Numbered from the stretch's first letter, positions 43,085-51,557 are shown. The stretch: DNA of 64,000 bases from RDYZ01 sp964518905 (GCA_964518905.1 CAZFJL010000001.1:124001-188000), one strand, 5' to 3'. Translations and numbers: made by a program. The notes: generated by a model not told the origin, from the letters alone.

Positions 43085-43978
43085 TTAAAACCCGAGTTTT
43101 TGCAGTACCGACTTGGTCGAAACCACATGATTACTCAGGCCAAGATCGTCCGGGGACACACCCAGCGCCAGCGCCACCAGTTGCGGCAAATGCAGCACCG
43201 GTAAGCCCAGCTTTTGACCCCAAACTTTTTCGACTTCCGGCTGACGAGAATCCAGATTGAGATGGCACAGCGGGCAAGGCGTCACGAGACAATCCGCACC
43301 GGCATCGATCGCCGCTTGCAGATGCATCCCCGCCATCGAAAACGCCTGATCGGTGGCATAGCTCGACAGCGGCCAACCGCAGCACTTCGTCCGCCCTTCG
43401 TAGATCACCGGCGTTGCGCCCACAGTCTCGAATAGATTTTCCATCGATCGCGGATTATACGGATCGTCGTAGGCCAGATGGGTTTCGCCGCGTAGTAGAT
43501 AGCAGCCATAAAACGCGGCGCATTTCAGCCCCGCCAGTTTTTTCGTGACGCGCTCCTGCACCGCTTCTAGGCCATAATCCGCGACGATCGCCCAGAGCAA
43601 ATGTTTCACATCCGTCGAGCCGCGATAGGGCGAGCAATGCTCCTGAGCCAGTAGGCCGTTGACGCGATCAAAATAGGCTGGATCGTTTTCCTTCGCATCT
43701 TTCAGCCGTTCATCCACGTGACCGATCACGCCCTGGCAGGTGCTGCAATGGGTCAACAGCGGCAGATTGAGGTCTTCGGCGAGGGCAATATTTCGCGCGT
43801 TAACCGTATCTTCGAGCAGTTGTGAATCTTCTTTGAACGTGCCGGAACCGCAGCAGGCCGCACGCTTGAGTTCGATGAGTTCAATATCGAGCTTGCGGGC
43901 GAGCGCCTTGGTGGAGCGATCGAGTTCGCGACATGCACCTTGGGCAACACAACCGGGAAAGTAAGCATATTTCAGCAT
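43085..43978 (-). CDS. HdrB-like CCG-domain protein, candidate succinate dehydrogenase subunit
   Basis: 297 residues with two cysteine-rich CCG domains: YAYFPGCVAQGACREL ... KRAACCGSGTF ... THCSTCQGV, and FYGCYLLRGE ... RTKCCGWPLSSY ... VTPCPLCHLNLDSRQP. The family includes HdrB of methanogens and the SdhE/SdhC-like subunit of type E succinate:quinone reductases, where each CCG domain binds a special Fe-S cluster. Since no methanogen pathway exists here and sdhB lies 6 kb away, a role in SDH membrane attachment or quinone reduction is the best inference. Confidence 0.85.
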   Translation of the reverse strand: MLKYAYFPGCVAQGACRELDRSTKALARKLDIELIELKRAACCGSGTFKEDSQLLEDTVNARNIALAEDLNLPLLTHCSTCQGVIGHVDERLKDAKENDPAYFDRVNGLLAQEHCSPYRGSTDVKHLLWAIVADYGLEAVQERVTKKLAGLKCAAFYGCYLLRGETHLAYDDPYNPRSMENLFETVGATPVIYEGRTKCCGWPLSSYATDQAFSMAGMHLQAAIDAGADCLVTPCPLCHLNLDSRQPEVEKVWGQKLGLPVLHLPQLVALALGVSPDDLGLSNHVVSTKSVLQKLGF

Positions 43979-44158
43979 GGCGGCTCTCGTTCAAATCCTA
44001 CGTCTAACGCTAAGTATCCAGGTTATCGCAGACGCCGATCGACGGGTGAATTTATGAGTATTCCTGGGCAGGGAAAATACATCCCCGTGTTTGACCCAAA
44101 AAGCTCGTCGCGGGTACGATGCCAACCCGGCGGAATTGCTGCGATTTTTAGAAGGAAC

Positions 44159-44905
44159 CTAGGCGATGTCGTCGGGTTGGTTGATGCGCTCCCACTTGGC
44201 GATCGCGCTCAGGAGACCCGCCGCCCCCAAACCGTCCACACATTTTTCCAGTTCCTTATAGTCGGCAAACCCTTTCGTATTACGCCGCGCGGCGACCAGC
44301 TTGGTAATCACCGCAGGCTTGAAGTCATAGCAGCGCAGTCGTTTTTCCAGTGCTTTTCCCGTCAGTGCGTTAATTTCCGCCAGGAGCGACGTGTGTTTAT
44401 TGGCCAGCGCTTCACGGTTGGCGCGTTGCAGGTCGGCCACGTAGCCGTTTAAGTCCGTGCGCTGATCGCGTAGCTGGGCGGCAATGGCTTCGAGGCGGCG
44501 ATCAAGATTGTCGAGTTGTAAGTTTTCGGGTTGTGTGTGTTCGGGTTGTGAGTTTCCAGGCTGTGTTTGTTCGGATTGTGCCGATCGGGTTTGACTGACA
44601 GAATTCGCGAAGTGATCGAGCTGCGCCAAAGCACGATCTTTCTCGCGGGGCGAAACCACGATCGCGTTAACCATCTCACCCGCCTGCCGATCTTTCTCGT
44701 AAGCACGGGCGGCGGCATGAAATTCAAAATGGCCGTCGATTACGGCGTACTGTTCCAGTCCCGTTTCTTCCAAAATCAACGGCTTCAGCAATCCATCCGC
44801 TGCCAAAATCTGGTCGGCAGCCGCGTCGATCTCCGCTTCAGGAAAGCGCGATCGGGGAATATTCGACGTAATCAACACAACATCAACGGTATAAAATCTC
44901 GGCAT
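44159..44905 (-). CDS. ParB-like protein with possible helix-hairpin-helix tail
   Basis: About 248 residues from the ATG at 44905. Residues 1-100 resemble a ParB/Srx N-terminal domain (FYTVDVVLITSNIPRSRFPE ... LLKPLILEETGLEQYAVIDGHFEFHAAARAYE). A Gln/Pro/Asn-rich linker with repeats (EQTQPGNSQPEHTQPENLQ) and a coiled coil follow. The C-terminus, INALTG-like ... VITKLVAARRNTKGFADYKEL ... VDGLGAAGLLSAI, recalls the helix-hairpin-helix of ComEA, so it may bind DNA in that way rather than by the usual ParB HTH. An upstream ATG at 44965 is in frame through the repeat array. Paired with the ParA-like gene. Confidence 0.65.
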   Translation of the reverse strand: MPRFYTVDVVLITSNIPRSRFPEAEIDAAADQILAADGLLKPLILEETGLEQYAVIDGHFEFHAAARAYEKDRQAGEMVNAIVVSPREKDRALAQLDHFANSVSQTRSAQSEQTQPGNSQPEHTQPENLQLDNLDRRLEAIAAQLRDQRTDLNGYVADLQRANREALANKHTSLLAEINALTGKALEKRLRCYDFKPAVITKLVAARRNTKGFADYKELEKCVDGLGAAGLLSAIAKWERINQPDDIA

Positions 44906-44906
44906 T

Positions 44907-44942
44907 TTTGACCTATTTGACCTATTTGACCTATTTGACCTA
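44907..44942 (-). repeat. 9-bp tandem array between parA-like stop and parB-like start
   Basis: Four copies of TAGGTCAAA on the minus strand. The first TAG is the stop of the ParA-like gene and each further unit repeats a stop in that frame. The last unit ends one base before the ATG of the ParB-like gene. Each unit carries AGGT, a weak ribosome-binding sequence, so the array may also set initiation. Confidence 0.92.
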
Positions 44943-46325
44943 CTGGGTTTTCTCGACAACTTCACGAATTAGCGCTTCAAACTCCGACGCCGAGCTGTTC
45001 GCCGATACGTCAGATTTAGAAAATTCAAAAATGGACTGCGGTGCGGGAATATCAAAATCGCCGCTTTCCTCGGTGTTATTCAAACTCTTCGATAGTGCGA
45101 TGCGCTCGTAGACGATCGAGTCCATTAAGGGCAAATGATGAATATTGGCGATCGCAGCCTTCTGTTTAGGAAACGTATTTTTTAGAAAACGCGCATTGGT
45201 TGCAATCTTAGACGGCAAAACTCCCAGCAGTTTACACGGCTCCAGATTTTTATCTTCGCGGTATTCATTAGCCTCTTGTAAAAATGTACAGACGTTCGCT
45301 AATCCTTGATTGGCAAACGGTTTGAGGTCAGAGGGGATAATCAAATACTGTGACGAAATCACACCGACCTGAGCGTAAAAATTGCGCGATGGTGGCGTAT
45401 CGATGATCACATAGTCGTAGCGATCGGCAACGCGACCCAGTTTGCCGAGCAAGCGCGATCGACTCGCGGCAATGCTGTCGAGCTTGTATTGTTTCTCGAT
45501 CAGGTTGATGTGAGAGGGAATCACATCTATTTCAGGACTGTTAAACCCTTGGGATTTACGCACAACTTGCTCGATCGGGTATTCCGTCCGCGACGAGAGC
45601 ATATGCGAGACATTGCAGTCTTTCAGGTCGTCATCTTCTTCAAATTGAAACTTCACCAGCCCCGCAGCAAAGGTCGAATTCGCCTGCGAGTCCAAATCGA
45701 TCAGCAAAACTCGATGACCGAGGTTACGCAAGCCCGCTGCGAGGTTGATCGTAACGGTCGTTTTACCGACGCCACCTTTGTTGTGGTAGATCGCGATTAT
45801 TTTCATGGTCGTATTGGTTGGTTGTTTCGGCGGTTGGGGATCGATCGCGATCGCGGATAAATCCGGCGGCGGTTTTGCAGAGAGCGGCGATCGATGGCGT
45901 AATGCCTCACGCCCGATCGTCGATCGTATCGTAGCGAGATTGCCTGAGATATCCCGACCGGCACAGCGAAAGATCAGGACAAGATCGCGATTTTGCAGAC
46001 AATAAATCCTAAAATCGCGCCCATTCGTCAACACGCCATAACGCGCATGTAGCGAAGAAAGATACTGTCGCAAACGCCGCTCGAATCCGTCTAGGGTTTT
46101 GCGCGGACTCTTCGCTTCAATGGTTAAACTCAGCGGCGATTCGCCATCGAGCACAAACGGCTGACGCTGGACGGCAAAGGCCAAAAAGTCAAGACGAATA
46201 TTTCCCAGCGCCACTTCCTGATGCCAATCATTCGGGCCATAGCCCAGCGCAGGCAATAAGAATTGAACAATCAGCTTGCTCTCGACCTCGCTCTCATTAC
46301 GCAATAGCTCCGGATCGAAATCCAT
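44940..46325 (-). CDS. ParA-like ATPase fused to an N-terminal PD-(D/E)XK nuclease-like domain
   Basis: 461 residues. The N-terminal 130 resemble the type I restriction HsdR N-terminal fold: EVESKLIVQFLLPALGYG, NIRLDFLAF and LTIEAKSPRKTL, giving candidate catalytic residues Glu15, Asp46, Glu70 and Lys72. After a Pro-rich linker the ParA/Soj domain starts at Met175 or so: IIAIYHNKGGVGKTTVTINLA (deviant Walker A), VLLIDLDSQANSTFA and DYVIIDTPPSRNFYAQV. An ATG at 45806 could start ParA alone but has no evident ribosome site. The ParB-like gene follows across a 9-bp repeat array. Partition genes of a chromosome usually lack such a fusion. Confidence 0.78.
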   Translation of the reverse strand: MDFDPELLRNESEVESKLIVQFLLPALGYGPNDWHQEVALGNIRLDFLAFAVQRQPFVLDGESPLSLTIEAKSPRKTLDGFERRLRQYLSSLHARYGVLTNGRDFRIYCLQNRDLVLIFRCAGRDISGNLATIRSTIGREALRHRSPLSAKPPPDLSAIAIDPQPPKQPTNTTMKIIAIYHNKGGVGKTTVTINLAAGLRNLGHRVLLIDLDSQANSTFAAGLVKFQFEEDDDLKDCNVSHMLSSRTEYPIEQVVRKSQGFNSPEIDVIPSHINLIEKQYKLDSIAASRSRLLGKLGRVADRYDYVIIDTPPSRNFYAQVGVISSQYLIIPSDLKPFANQGLANVCTFLQEANEYREDKNLEPCKLLGVLPSKIATNARFLKNTFPKQKAAIANIHHLPLMDSIVYERIALSKSLNNTEESGDFDIPAPQSIFEFSKSDVSANSSASEFEALIREVVEKTQ

Positions 46326-46689
46326 AGTGGTCGGGCGCGGTGTGTTGATTGCGTTTAATCAAATCAGATCGTGAGAACCCCGTACAACAGTAGACTTACC
46401 GAAGTTATCTGTGATCGATCAAGCGTCCGAAACGTAAAAATACGTTGATGATTGGGGGGTGATGCGATACCTCTGGGTTGATTGTTGCACTGTGTTGCGT
46501 CATCGCTCGATGTCGTTAACGCCATGCAGTAGGCCAAGATCCTCAACGTCATTGAACTGCGTAACTTGTAAGCATTCGCTACACTCACAGACAGCCTGAC
46601 CATTGGCCGATCGTTGGTTGATGATTCGTCAACCAACTTCGCCAATAATTCCGCTGTTGATCTGCCTAGCCCTGGTGACCTGAGTGCCC
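46326..46689. other. Intergenic region between ParA-like and DUF362 genes
   Basis: 364 bases, divergent promoters expected. No repeat, hairpin with T run, or gene was recognised. Confidence 0.4.
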
Positions 46690-47655
46690 ATGAGTACCGT
46701 TAGCCTAATTCGCGCCACCTCCTACGATCTCGACGAACTGCGCCAGTCGATCGAAACCGTCCTCGAACCCCTCGGCGGAATGACCGCGATCGTCAAACCC
46801 GGCGATCGCGTCCTACTCAAGCCAAACCTGCTGACCGGGTCGCGTCCGACCAAGGAATGCGTCACCCGCAAAGAAATCGTCTACTGCGTCGCCAAATTAG
46901 TCCAAGAGGCGGGCGGCAAGCCCTTTTTGGGGGATAGTCCCGCCTTTGGTAGCGCCCACGGTGTCGCGAAAGCCAACGGTTATCTGCCCCTCGCGGAAGA
47001 ATTGGGCTTGCCGATCGTCGAATTTAGCGGCAAGCGGTTCGAGTCGGTGGGTGATGATTTTGATAATTTTCGCCTGTCCAAAGAAGCGATGGACGCGGAC
47101 GTGGTGATTAATCTGCCGAAGGTGAAATCGCATCTTCAGCTCACGATGACCCTGGGGATCAAAAACCTATTTGGTTGTGTTCCCGGCAAAATGAAAGCCT
47201 GGTGGCATCTCGAAGCGGGCAAAGACGCGAAACGCTTCGGTACGATGCTGGTCGAAACCGCGCTGACGATCGCCCCGGAACTGACGATCATCGACGGCAT
47301 CATCGGCCATAGCGGCAACGGCCCCAGCGGTGGCGAACCCCAAGCCCTCGGCGTCCTGGGCGCATCTACCAACGTGATCGCGATCGATGCGGCACTGCTG
47401 GCGATCGTCAATGTCGATCCTGACCTCGTCCCGACGGCGATCGCCGCCAAAGCCCTGGGCGTCTGGCCGGAACTCGATGAGATCACCTTCCCGCTCGAAA
47501 CGCCGGGAACCTTGGCGGTCAGCGATTGGAAACTCCCGTCGGTACAAATGCCGATCGACTTCGGAGCGCCGCGTATTTTGCGATCGACCTTCAAACATTT
47601 CTACATTCGCTACATCAAAGAGCCGCTCGAAGCCTATAGCAGCAAGTCTCGTTAA
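46690..47655 (+). CDS. DUF362 domain-containing protein
   Basis: About 321 residues from ATG at 46690 (a GTG lies six bases upstream). DUF362 features: GDRVLLKPNLLTG near the start, GKPFLGDSPAFGSAHGVA, ADVVINLPKVKSHLQLTMTLGIKNLFGCVPG and the glycine-rich IIDGIIGHSGNGPSGGEP. Many members are followed by a 4Fe-4S ferredoxin domain, which is absent here. Biochemical role unknown; the Lys-x-Lys-x-His and Lys-Asn motifs suggest ligand or metal binding. It ends at a good terminator. Confidence 0.87.
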   Translation: MSTVSLIRATSYDLDELRQSIETVLEPLGGMTAIVKPGDRVLLKPNLLTGSRPTKECVTRKEIVYCVAKLVQEAGGKPFLGDSPAFGSAHGVAKANGYLPLAEELGLPIVEFSGKRFESVGDDFDNFRLSKEAMDADVVINLPKVKSHLQLTMTLGIKNLFGCVPGKMKAWWHLEAGKDAKRFGTMLVETALTIAPELTIIDGIIGHSGNGPSGGEPQALGVLGASTNVIAIDAALLAIVNVDPDLVPTAIAAKALGVWPELDEITFPLETPGTLAVSDWKLPSVQMPIDFGAPRILRSTFKHFYIRYIKEPLEAYSSKSR

Positions 47656-47677
47656 AATTCGCGCATCCCTCGCCACC

Positions 47678-47709
47678 AAACCCCTCTGTCGTAACCGGCG
47701 GAGGGGTTT
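47678..47709 (+). terminator. Intrinsic terminator after the DUF362 gene
   Basis: Arms AAACCCCTC and GAGGGGTTT with a 14-base loop, the right arm running into TTTTGAG. It starts 22 bases after the stop codon. Confidence 0.85.
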
Positions 47710-47789
47710 TGAGTTTGAGGTTTCAATCGGACAAATAGCCTGAGCCGGTTGATCGTCGCTGAGGACTGAATGATGATGTAACCGATGAT

Positions 47790-48593
47790 TTAGCTGGTGA
47801 TTGGGCTATCGTTCCAGGTTTGACGATCGCCGCGATCGCCGCGATCATCCCGGCTGTCTCGCCCACCACGATCAAGCTTGTCCGGTTCGAGACGCGGGCG
47901 ATCGCGCTCATCGCGATCCATCTCGCCTTCCTCCACTTTGACCGTGAACGCCTCCGGCTCCGACGCCTGCGCCCGCAAAGCCCGCTCGATCGCCCGATCG
48001 AGATCCCCTAAACAGTCTTCCCACAGCGCCCCCGACGTCTGCACTGCCAAGATCTCGCGCATCGCCCCCAACAAATCAGCATAGGTATAGCCCTGATCCT
48101 GAATCGCATCAAATAAGTCGCCTAACTCATCCGCCAAAGCCTGACGCTTGCGGCGAGCGAGATTGCGAATCAGGCTGTCGTACACCGAATCATAGCGGGC
48201 GCTCATAGAACCTTCTCCTAAGACAACAAGCTCAGGCGATCGTGAGTCGCGATCGCGCTGATCATCCAGACAAATATCGACCGTTACAGACTCAACAGCA
48301 ATCGTCAACGTCTCGGATGGTAGCAAGTTCGAGGGCGACGTGACCGTCGTTGCCATTGATTCTTCATTCACCCCCGCCGCATCTTGCTCCGGGGCTAGCG
48401 GATCGGGAGATTGGGGCGGCTCCAGATGATCATTCAGGATCGGCGGCTGCGAATTGGGTTCAGTCGCTTCGTCGGGAACGATCGAATCATCCGAGGCTGG
48501 ATCTGGCTGTGTAGGGGCAAACAGCGTATTCGTAAAGTCCGTTACGCCAAAAAAATCGAGTAAGGCCGAAATGGGATCGCGATCGTTCTGCAC
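47790..48593 (-). CDS. Hypothetical protein with acidic N-terminus and RG/D-rich tail
   Basis: 267 residues, not recognised. The N-terminus is short and hydrophobic (SALLDFFGVTDFTNTLF) and is followed by about 100 low-complexity Pro/Asp/Glu residues. A helical segment (YDSVYDSLIRNLARRKRQALADELGDLFDAIQDQGYTYADLLGAMREIL) looks like the folded core. The C-terminus is charged with Arg-Asp repeats (RDDRGDRGDRQ). A perfect 14-bp palindrome lies 44 bases upstream of the start. Codon use fits the neighbours, so it is probably real. Confidence 0.65.
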   Translation of the reverse strand: MQNDRDPISALLDFFGVTDFTNTLFAPTQPDPASDDSIVPDEATEPNSQPPILNDHLEPPQSPDPLAPEQDAAGVNEESMATTVTSPSNLLPSETLTIAVESVTVDICLDDQRDRDSRSPELVVLGEGSMSARYDSVYDSLIRNLARRKRQALADELGDLFDAIQDQGYTYADLLGAMREILAVQTSGALWEDCLGDLDRAIERALRAQASEPEAFTVKVEEGEMDRDERDRPRLEPDKLDRGGRDSRDDRGDRGDRQTWNDSPITS

Positions 48594-49282
48594 AAGGACA
48601 GCCCCAAAAAATGCTCCAAGCAGCGGAATAGCGTTACGTACGATCGTACGCGAAATCGATAAAAAGTGCCGAAATCAGTTCCGACCCCGCCGAAACAATG
48701 ATTAAGCAATTATGCTGATTCGCCGTCATTCAACAGAATTTGATCACCACAAGAAAATCCTTAAAGCTGACCAAAGCATAGGTCAAAAAATTTTGATTGA
48801 ACAATGTTAAGCAACGTAATCAGCATTACATCCCAAGAGATCCTTTTAAAAGACACCATTCATGCCTTCTTTTTTCTAAATCGAAGGCCATAGATTAATC
48901 CGGTTTATCGTCGATGATGCTTGCCCTGGTGTGATCCCCTTTCTTTCTAGAGGGTCATACTGACGAGATCTCAATCAAGAAGTTGCGGTGTAGTGGGTAC
49001 AGAATTTAGCACACAAAACGAAGCGGGGATCACGCACCAGTAGGCAAGATTGAATCGTCTACCTTATATATTGGTGTATCGACTTTACCTTCTTAGATCA
49101 ATGATTAAACCCGGTGAATGTAGCGATCTTATGTCTCTGATTCACATTTCATCAAAGAACTTAACAGATGATCCCCGAACTTAGTGATAAGATCTGGTGA
49201 AGTTAGAGATTAACGTTTGTGATGTGTGAGAATCCCGCGAAGAGTCTTACACGAGTGTCGTCAGTTTGGAGTCGCCCCAGTC
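48594..49282. other. Gene-poor stretch with a palindrome
   Basis: 689 bases, AT-richer than its surroundings, and poor in HIP1 after about 48650. It contains the palindrome CGTACGATCGTACG at 48637-48650. No gene, repeat family or RNA was recognised. Confidence 0.45.
48637..48650. promoter_or_regulatory. Perfect 14-bp palindrome, possible operator
   Basis: CGTACGATCGTACG, 44 bases upstream of the start of the minus-strand gene at 47790-48593. Perfect two-fold symmetry and position would suit a dimeric regulator. It also contains the CGATCG core of HIP1, so chance is not excluded. Confidence 0.35.
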
Positions 49283-49471
49283 ATGAAATCTTCAGTGAAA
49301 AATGTTTCGGTAAAGCCTGAGACCCGTAACCATAAAGGGTTCTTTATCCAGGATGCTCAATATGAGCTGATGGGAATCGATGAGTCTGGCTGGGCGCTAA
49401 TTTGTATTGATGACGTCAGTTGTCACTATGTTGACCCCGATAATATCGAGTCTGAGCGCAAAAATGACTAG
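49283..49471 (+). CDS. Small hypothetical protein, 62 aa
   Basis: From ATG at 49283 the product is 62 residues (MKSSVKNVSVKPETRNHKGFF ... DESGWALICIDDVSCHYVDPDNIESERKND). It looks like a small beta-rich soluble protein. An ATG at 49226 would add 19 residues. A terminator 67 bases after the stop supports a transcript here. No family recognised. Confidence 0.45.
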   Translation: MKSSVKNVSVKPETRNHKGFFIQDAQYELMGIDESGWALICIDDVSCHYVDPDNIESERKND

Positions 49472-49537
49472 TTTTGATGCCAGGACATTGACCTGTTCTG
49501 GTTCCGTCGGTGCTGATTTCAGTCCATGAATGAATAT

Positions 49538-49575
49538 AAAAGAGTCAGATGCTTTTTCGTGTCTGGCTCTTTTTG
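49538..49575 (+). terminator. Intrinsic terminator
   Basis: Arms AAAAGAGTCAGA and TCTGGCTCTTTT (one G-T pair) with a 12-base loop and a following T run. It serves the small ORF at 49283-49471 or another short transcript. Confidence 0.75.
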
Positions 49576-49777
49576 TGGGTTTAAGTCAGGAATGGGGATA
49601 AGCTCACGATCGCCGTTCCTGATTTTTGCGATCACTGGGTCTGTGGACTCAATCAACCTAAATTCCAGCAGAACAAATAAGCGACGTAGAATAAGAGTCA
49701 GATGTGTTGAGGTTCATCCCTAACCTCGACTGTTACCCTCGATTTTCGCCCCACACGCCCCACACACCGTCGCTGTT

Positions 49778-50773
49778 ATGCAGATTGAATTTCAGATTCT
49801 CCGTCAAACTCGCGAAACCGCGCCGACGATCGAGCGCTTCACTGTAGAAGCTGATCCGAGTGAGACGATTTTGAGCTGTTTGAATCGGATTAAGTGGGAG
49901 CAGGACGGTTCGCTGGCGTTTCGTAAGAATTGCCGCAATACGATTTGCGGGAGCTGCTCGATGCGGATTAATGGCCGATCGACGCTGGCCTGCAAGGAAA
50001 ATATTGCGGGAGAAATGGCGCGGATGGGTTTATCGCCTGACGAGACACCGACGATGACGATCGCGCCGCTGGGCAATTTGCCGGTGATTAAGGATCTCGT
50101 GGTCGATATGAAGCCGTTTTGGGACGATCTCGCAAAGGTCGAGCCTTACGTCAGCACGGCGTCGCGTCAGTTGCCGGAGCGCGAGTTTTTACAGTCACCA
50201 GACGATCGTGCCAAATTTGACGCTACGGGAAACTGCATCCTGTGCGGTGCGTGCTATTCCGAATGCAACGCCAAGGAAGTGAATCCCGAATTTGTCGGCC
50301 CCCATGCGCTCGCGAAAGCACAACGTTTAATCGCCGACGATCGCGACGACCAACGCGAAGCACGGCTCGCACAGTTCAACAACACGGAATCCGGCGTGTG
50401 GGGCTGTACGCGCTGTTTCTATTGCAATTCGGTCTGTCCGATGGAGGTTGCGCCGCTCGATCGCATCAGCGAGATCAAGGGCGAAATCCTCGATCGCACG
50501 ACGAAAGACGATAGCCGTCCGGTGCGCCACCGCAAAGTATTGCTCGAACTGGTGGAACAGGGCGGCTGGGTTGATGAGCGTAAATTTAGCGTCCAGGTAA
50601 TCGGTAACTACTTCAAAGATTTGAAAGGTTTGCTCAGTCTCGCGCCGGTCGGGTTGCGCGTCGTGGCGCGGGGCAAATTCCCGACCCACTTTGACGCCTC
50701 TGAAGGTACGGCAGAGGTGCGATCGCTCATCGCCGCCGTGAAACAAGCCGAAACCAACGATTCACACCCCTAA
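49778..50773 (+). CDS. sdhB: Succinate dehydrogenase / fumarate reductase iron-sulfur subunit
   Basis: 331 residues. The N-terminal ferredoxin-like domain holds the 2Fe-2S cysteines (FRKNCRNTICGSCSMRINGRSTLAC). The C-terminal domain has CILCGACYSECN and CTRCFYCNSVCPMEV for the 4Fe-4S and 3Fe-4S clusters. It passes electrons from SdhA to the quinone site; SdhA is not in the window. The extra C-terminal 80 residues, with an aromatic/basic stretch, make it longer than proteobacterial SdhB, as usual for cyanobacteria. The stop codon lies in a 12-bp tandem array. Confidence 0.94.
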   Translation: MQIEFQILRQTRETAPTIERFTVEADPSETILSCLNRIKWEQDGSLAFRKNCRNTICGSCSMRINGRSTLACKENIAGEMARMGLSPDETPTMTIAPLGNLPVIKDLVVDMKPFWDDLAKVEPYVSTASRQLPEREFLQSPDDRAKFDATGNCILCGACYSECNAKEVNPEFVGPHALAKAQRLIADDRDDQREARLAQFNNTESGVWGCTRCFYCNSVCPMEVAPLDRISEIKGEILDRTTKDDSRPVRHRKVLLELVEQGGWVDERKFSVQVIGNYFKDLKGLLSLAPVGLRVVARGKFPTHFDASEGTAEVRSLIAAVKQAETNDSHP

Positions 50774-50821
50774 ACCCGACCCTAAACCCGACCCTAAACC
50801 CGACCCTAAACCCGACCTTAA
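50768..50821 (+). repeat. 12-bp tandem array containing the sdhB stop codon
   Basis: CCCTAAACCCGA repeated, with the sdhB stop TAA (50771-50773) in the first unit and further in-frame TAA codons at 50783, 50795, 50807 and 50819. It fills the space between sdhB and the convergent flavoprotein gene. Confidence 0.95.
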
Positions 50822-50825
50822 ACCC

Positions 50826-51557
50826 CTAAAGCTGGCTCGATAGCAAACTCTGCCATAACGCCTGCGTTGATGCGTAAAACCCATCCTTACCATCCGGCAA
50901 GGGGTTGTCTGACAGCGCCTGATTCACGTCAGCGCTGATCACCCCGTCTAAAATCAGTTGCGATCCCGCTTGCCGTACCCGATCGAGATACGGCGCGAAT
51001 TTTTCGCGGTTGGCGGGATCGCGCATCCCATCAGCGCAGGGGCGCAGCACATGACCGAGGTAATGATAGCCCTGGGTTTTGGCGATTTGCTGGAATGTCA
51101 TCACCAGCGCATTAAAGTGCTCATACTCCGGGAAACCGCAGGCGGAGACGACGACCATGCCCTGACGTTTCGGGAGGCGGGTCGGGTGAATGGTGAGATC
51201 CGGCTCGTCGGGATGGGGGACAAACCAGGGTTCGAGACGGGGCAAGAGCCGATCGATGAATCCTTTGAGCAGGCCGGACATCGAGCAGTGATAGAGCGGC
51301 GTTCCGAACACGATGATATCTGCGTTGGTGAAGCGATCGAAAACGCTATTCATCCCATCGTTGTAAAAACAGTCTCCCGGCGTGCGTGTCCAGCAGTTCA
51401 GGCAGCCAATGCAGGGCGACATATCAAGCTGACGCACATGAATGATGTCGGTGGTGGCTCCGGCGTCACGCATTCCAGCGAGTAGGGGGTCTAGCAATCC
51501 AAACGTGTTGCTCGCCTTCATTCGCGGCGAGCCATTAATCGCGAGCACAGAGGTCAT
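50826..51557 (-). CDS. NADPH-dependent FMN reductase-like flavoprotein
   Basis: 243 residues from ATG at 51557. SVLAINGSPRMKASNTFGLL is the flavodoxin-like phosphate loop, followed by QLDMSPCIGCLNCWTRTPGDC, a cysteine cluster (CxxCxxC...C) seen in iron-sulfur flavoproteins, and DIIVFGTPLYHCSMSGLLKGFIDR. It probably reduces quinones, metals or other acceptors using bound FMN, perhaps with an Fe-S cluster. Upstream in-frame codons to 51725 encode an Arg-rich stretch overlapping lepB and are rejected as part of the protein. Confidence 0.85.
   Translation of the reverse strand: MTSVLAINGSPRMKASNTFGLLDPLLAGMRDAGATTDIIHVRQLDMSPCIGCLNCWTRTPGDCFYNDGMNSVFDRFTNADIIVFGTPLYHCSMSGLLKGFIDRLLPRLEPWFVPHPDEPDLTIHPTRLPKRQGMVVVSACGFPEYEHFNALVMTFQQIAKTQGYHYLGHVLRPCADGMRDPANREKFAPYLDRVRQAGSQLILDGVISADVNQALSDNPLPDGKDGFYASTQALWQSLLSSQL

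Noticed and set aside
43980..44030. tRNA-like GTTCAAATCC near 43991
   Set aside because: The stem bases around it do not pair and no acceptor or anticodon arm can be drawn.
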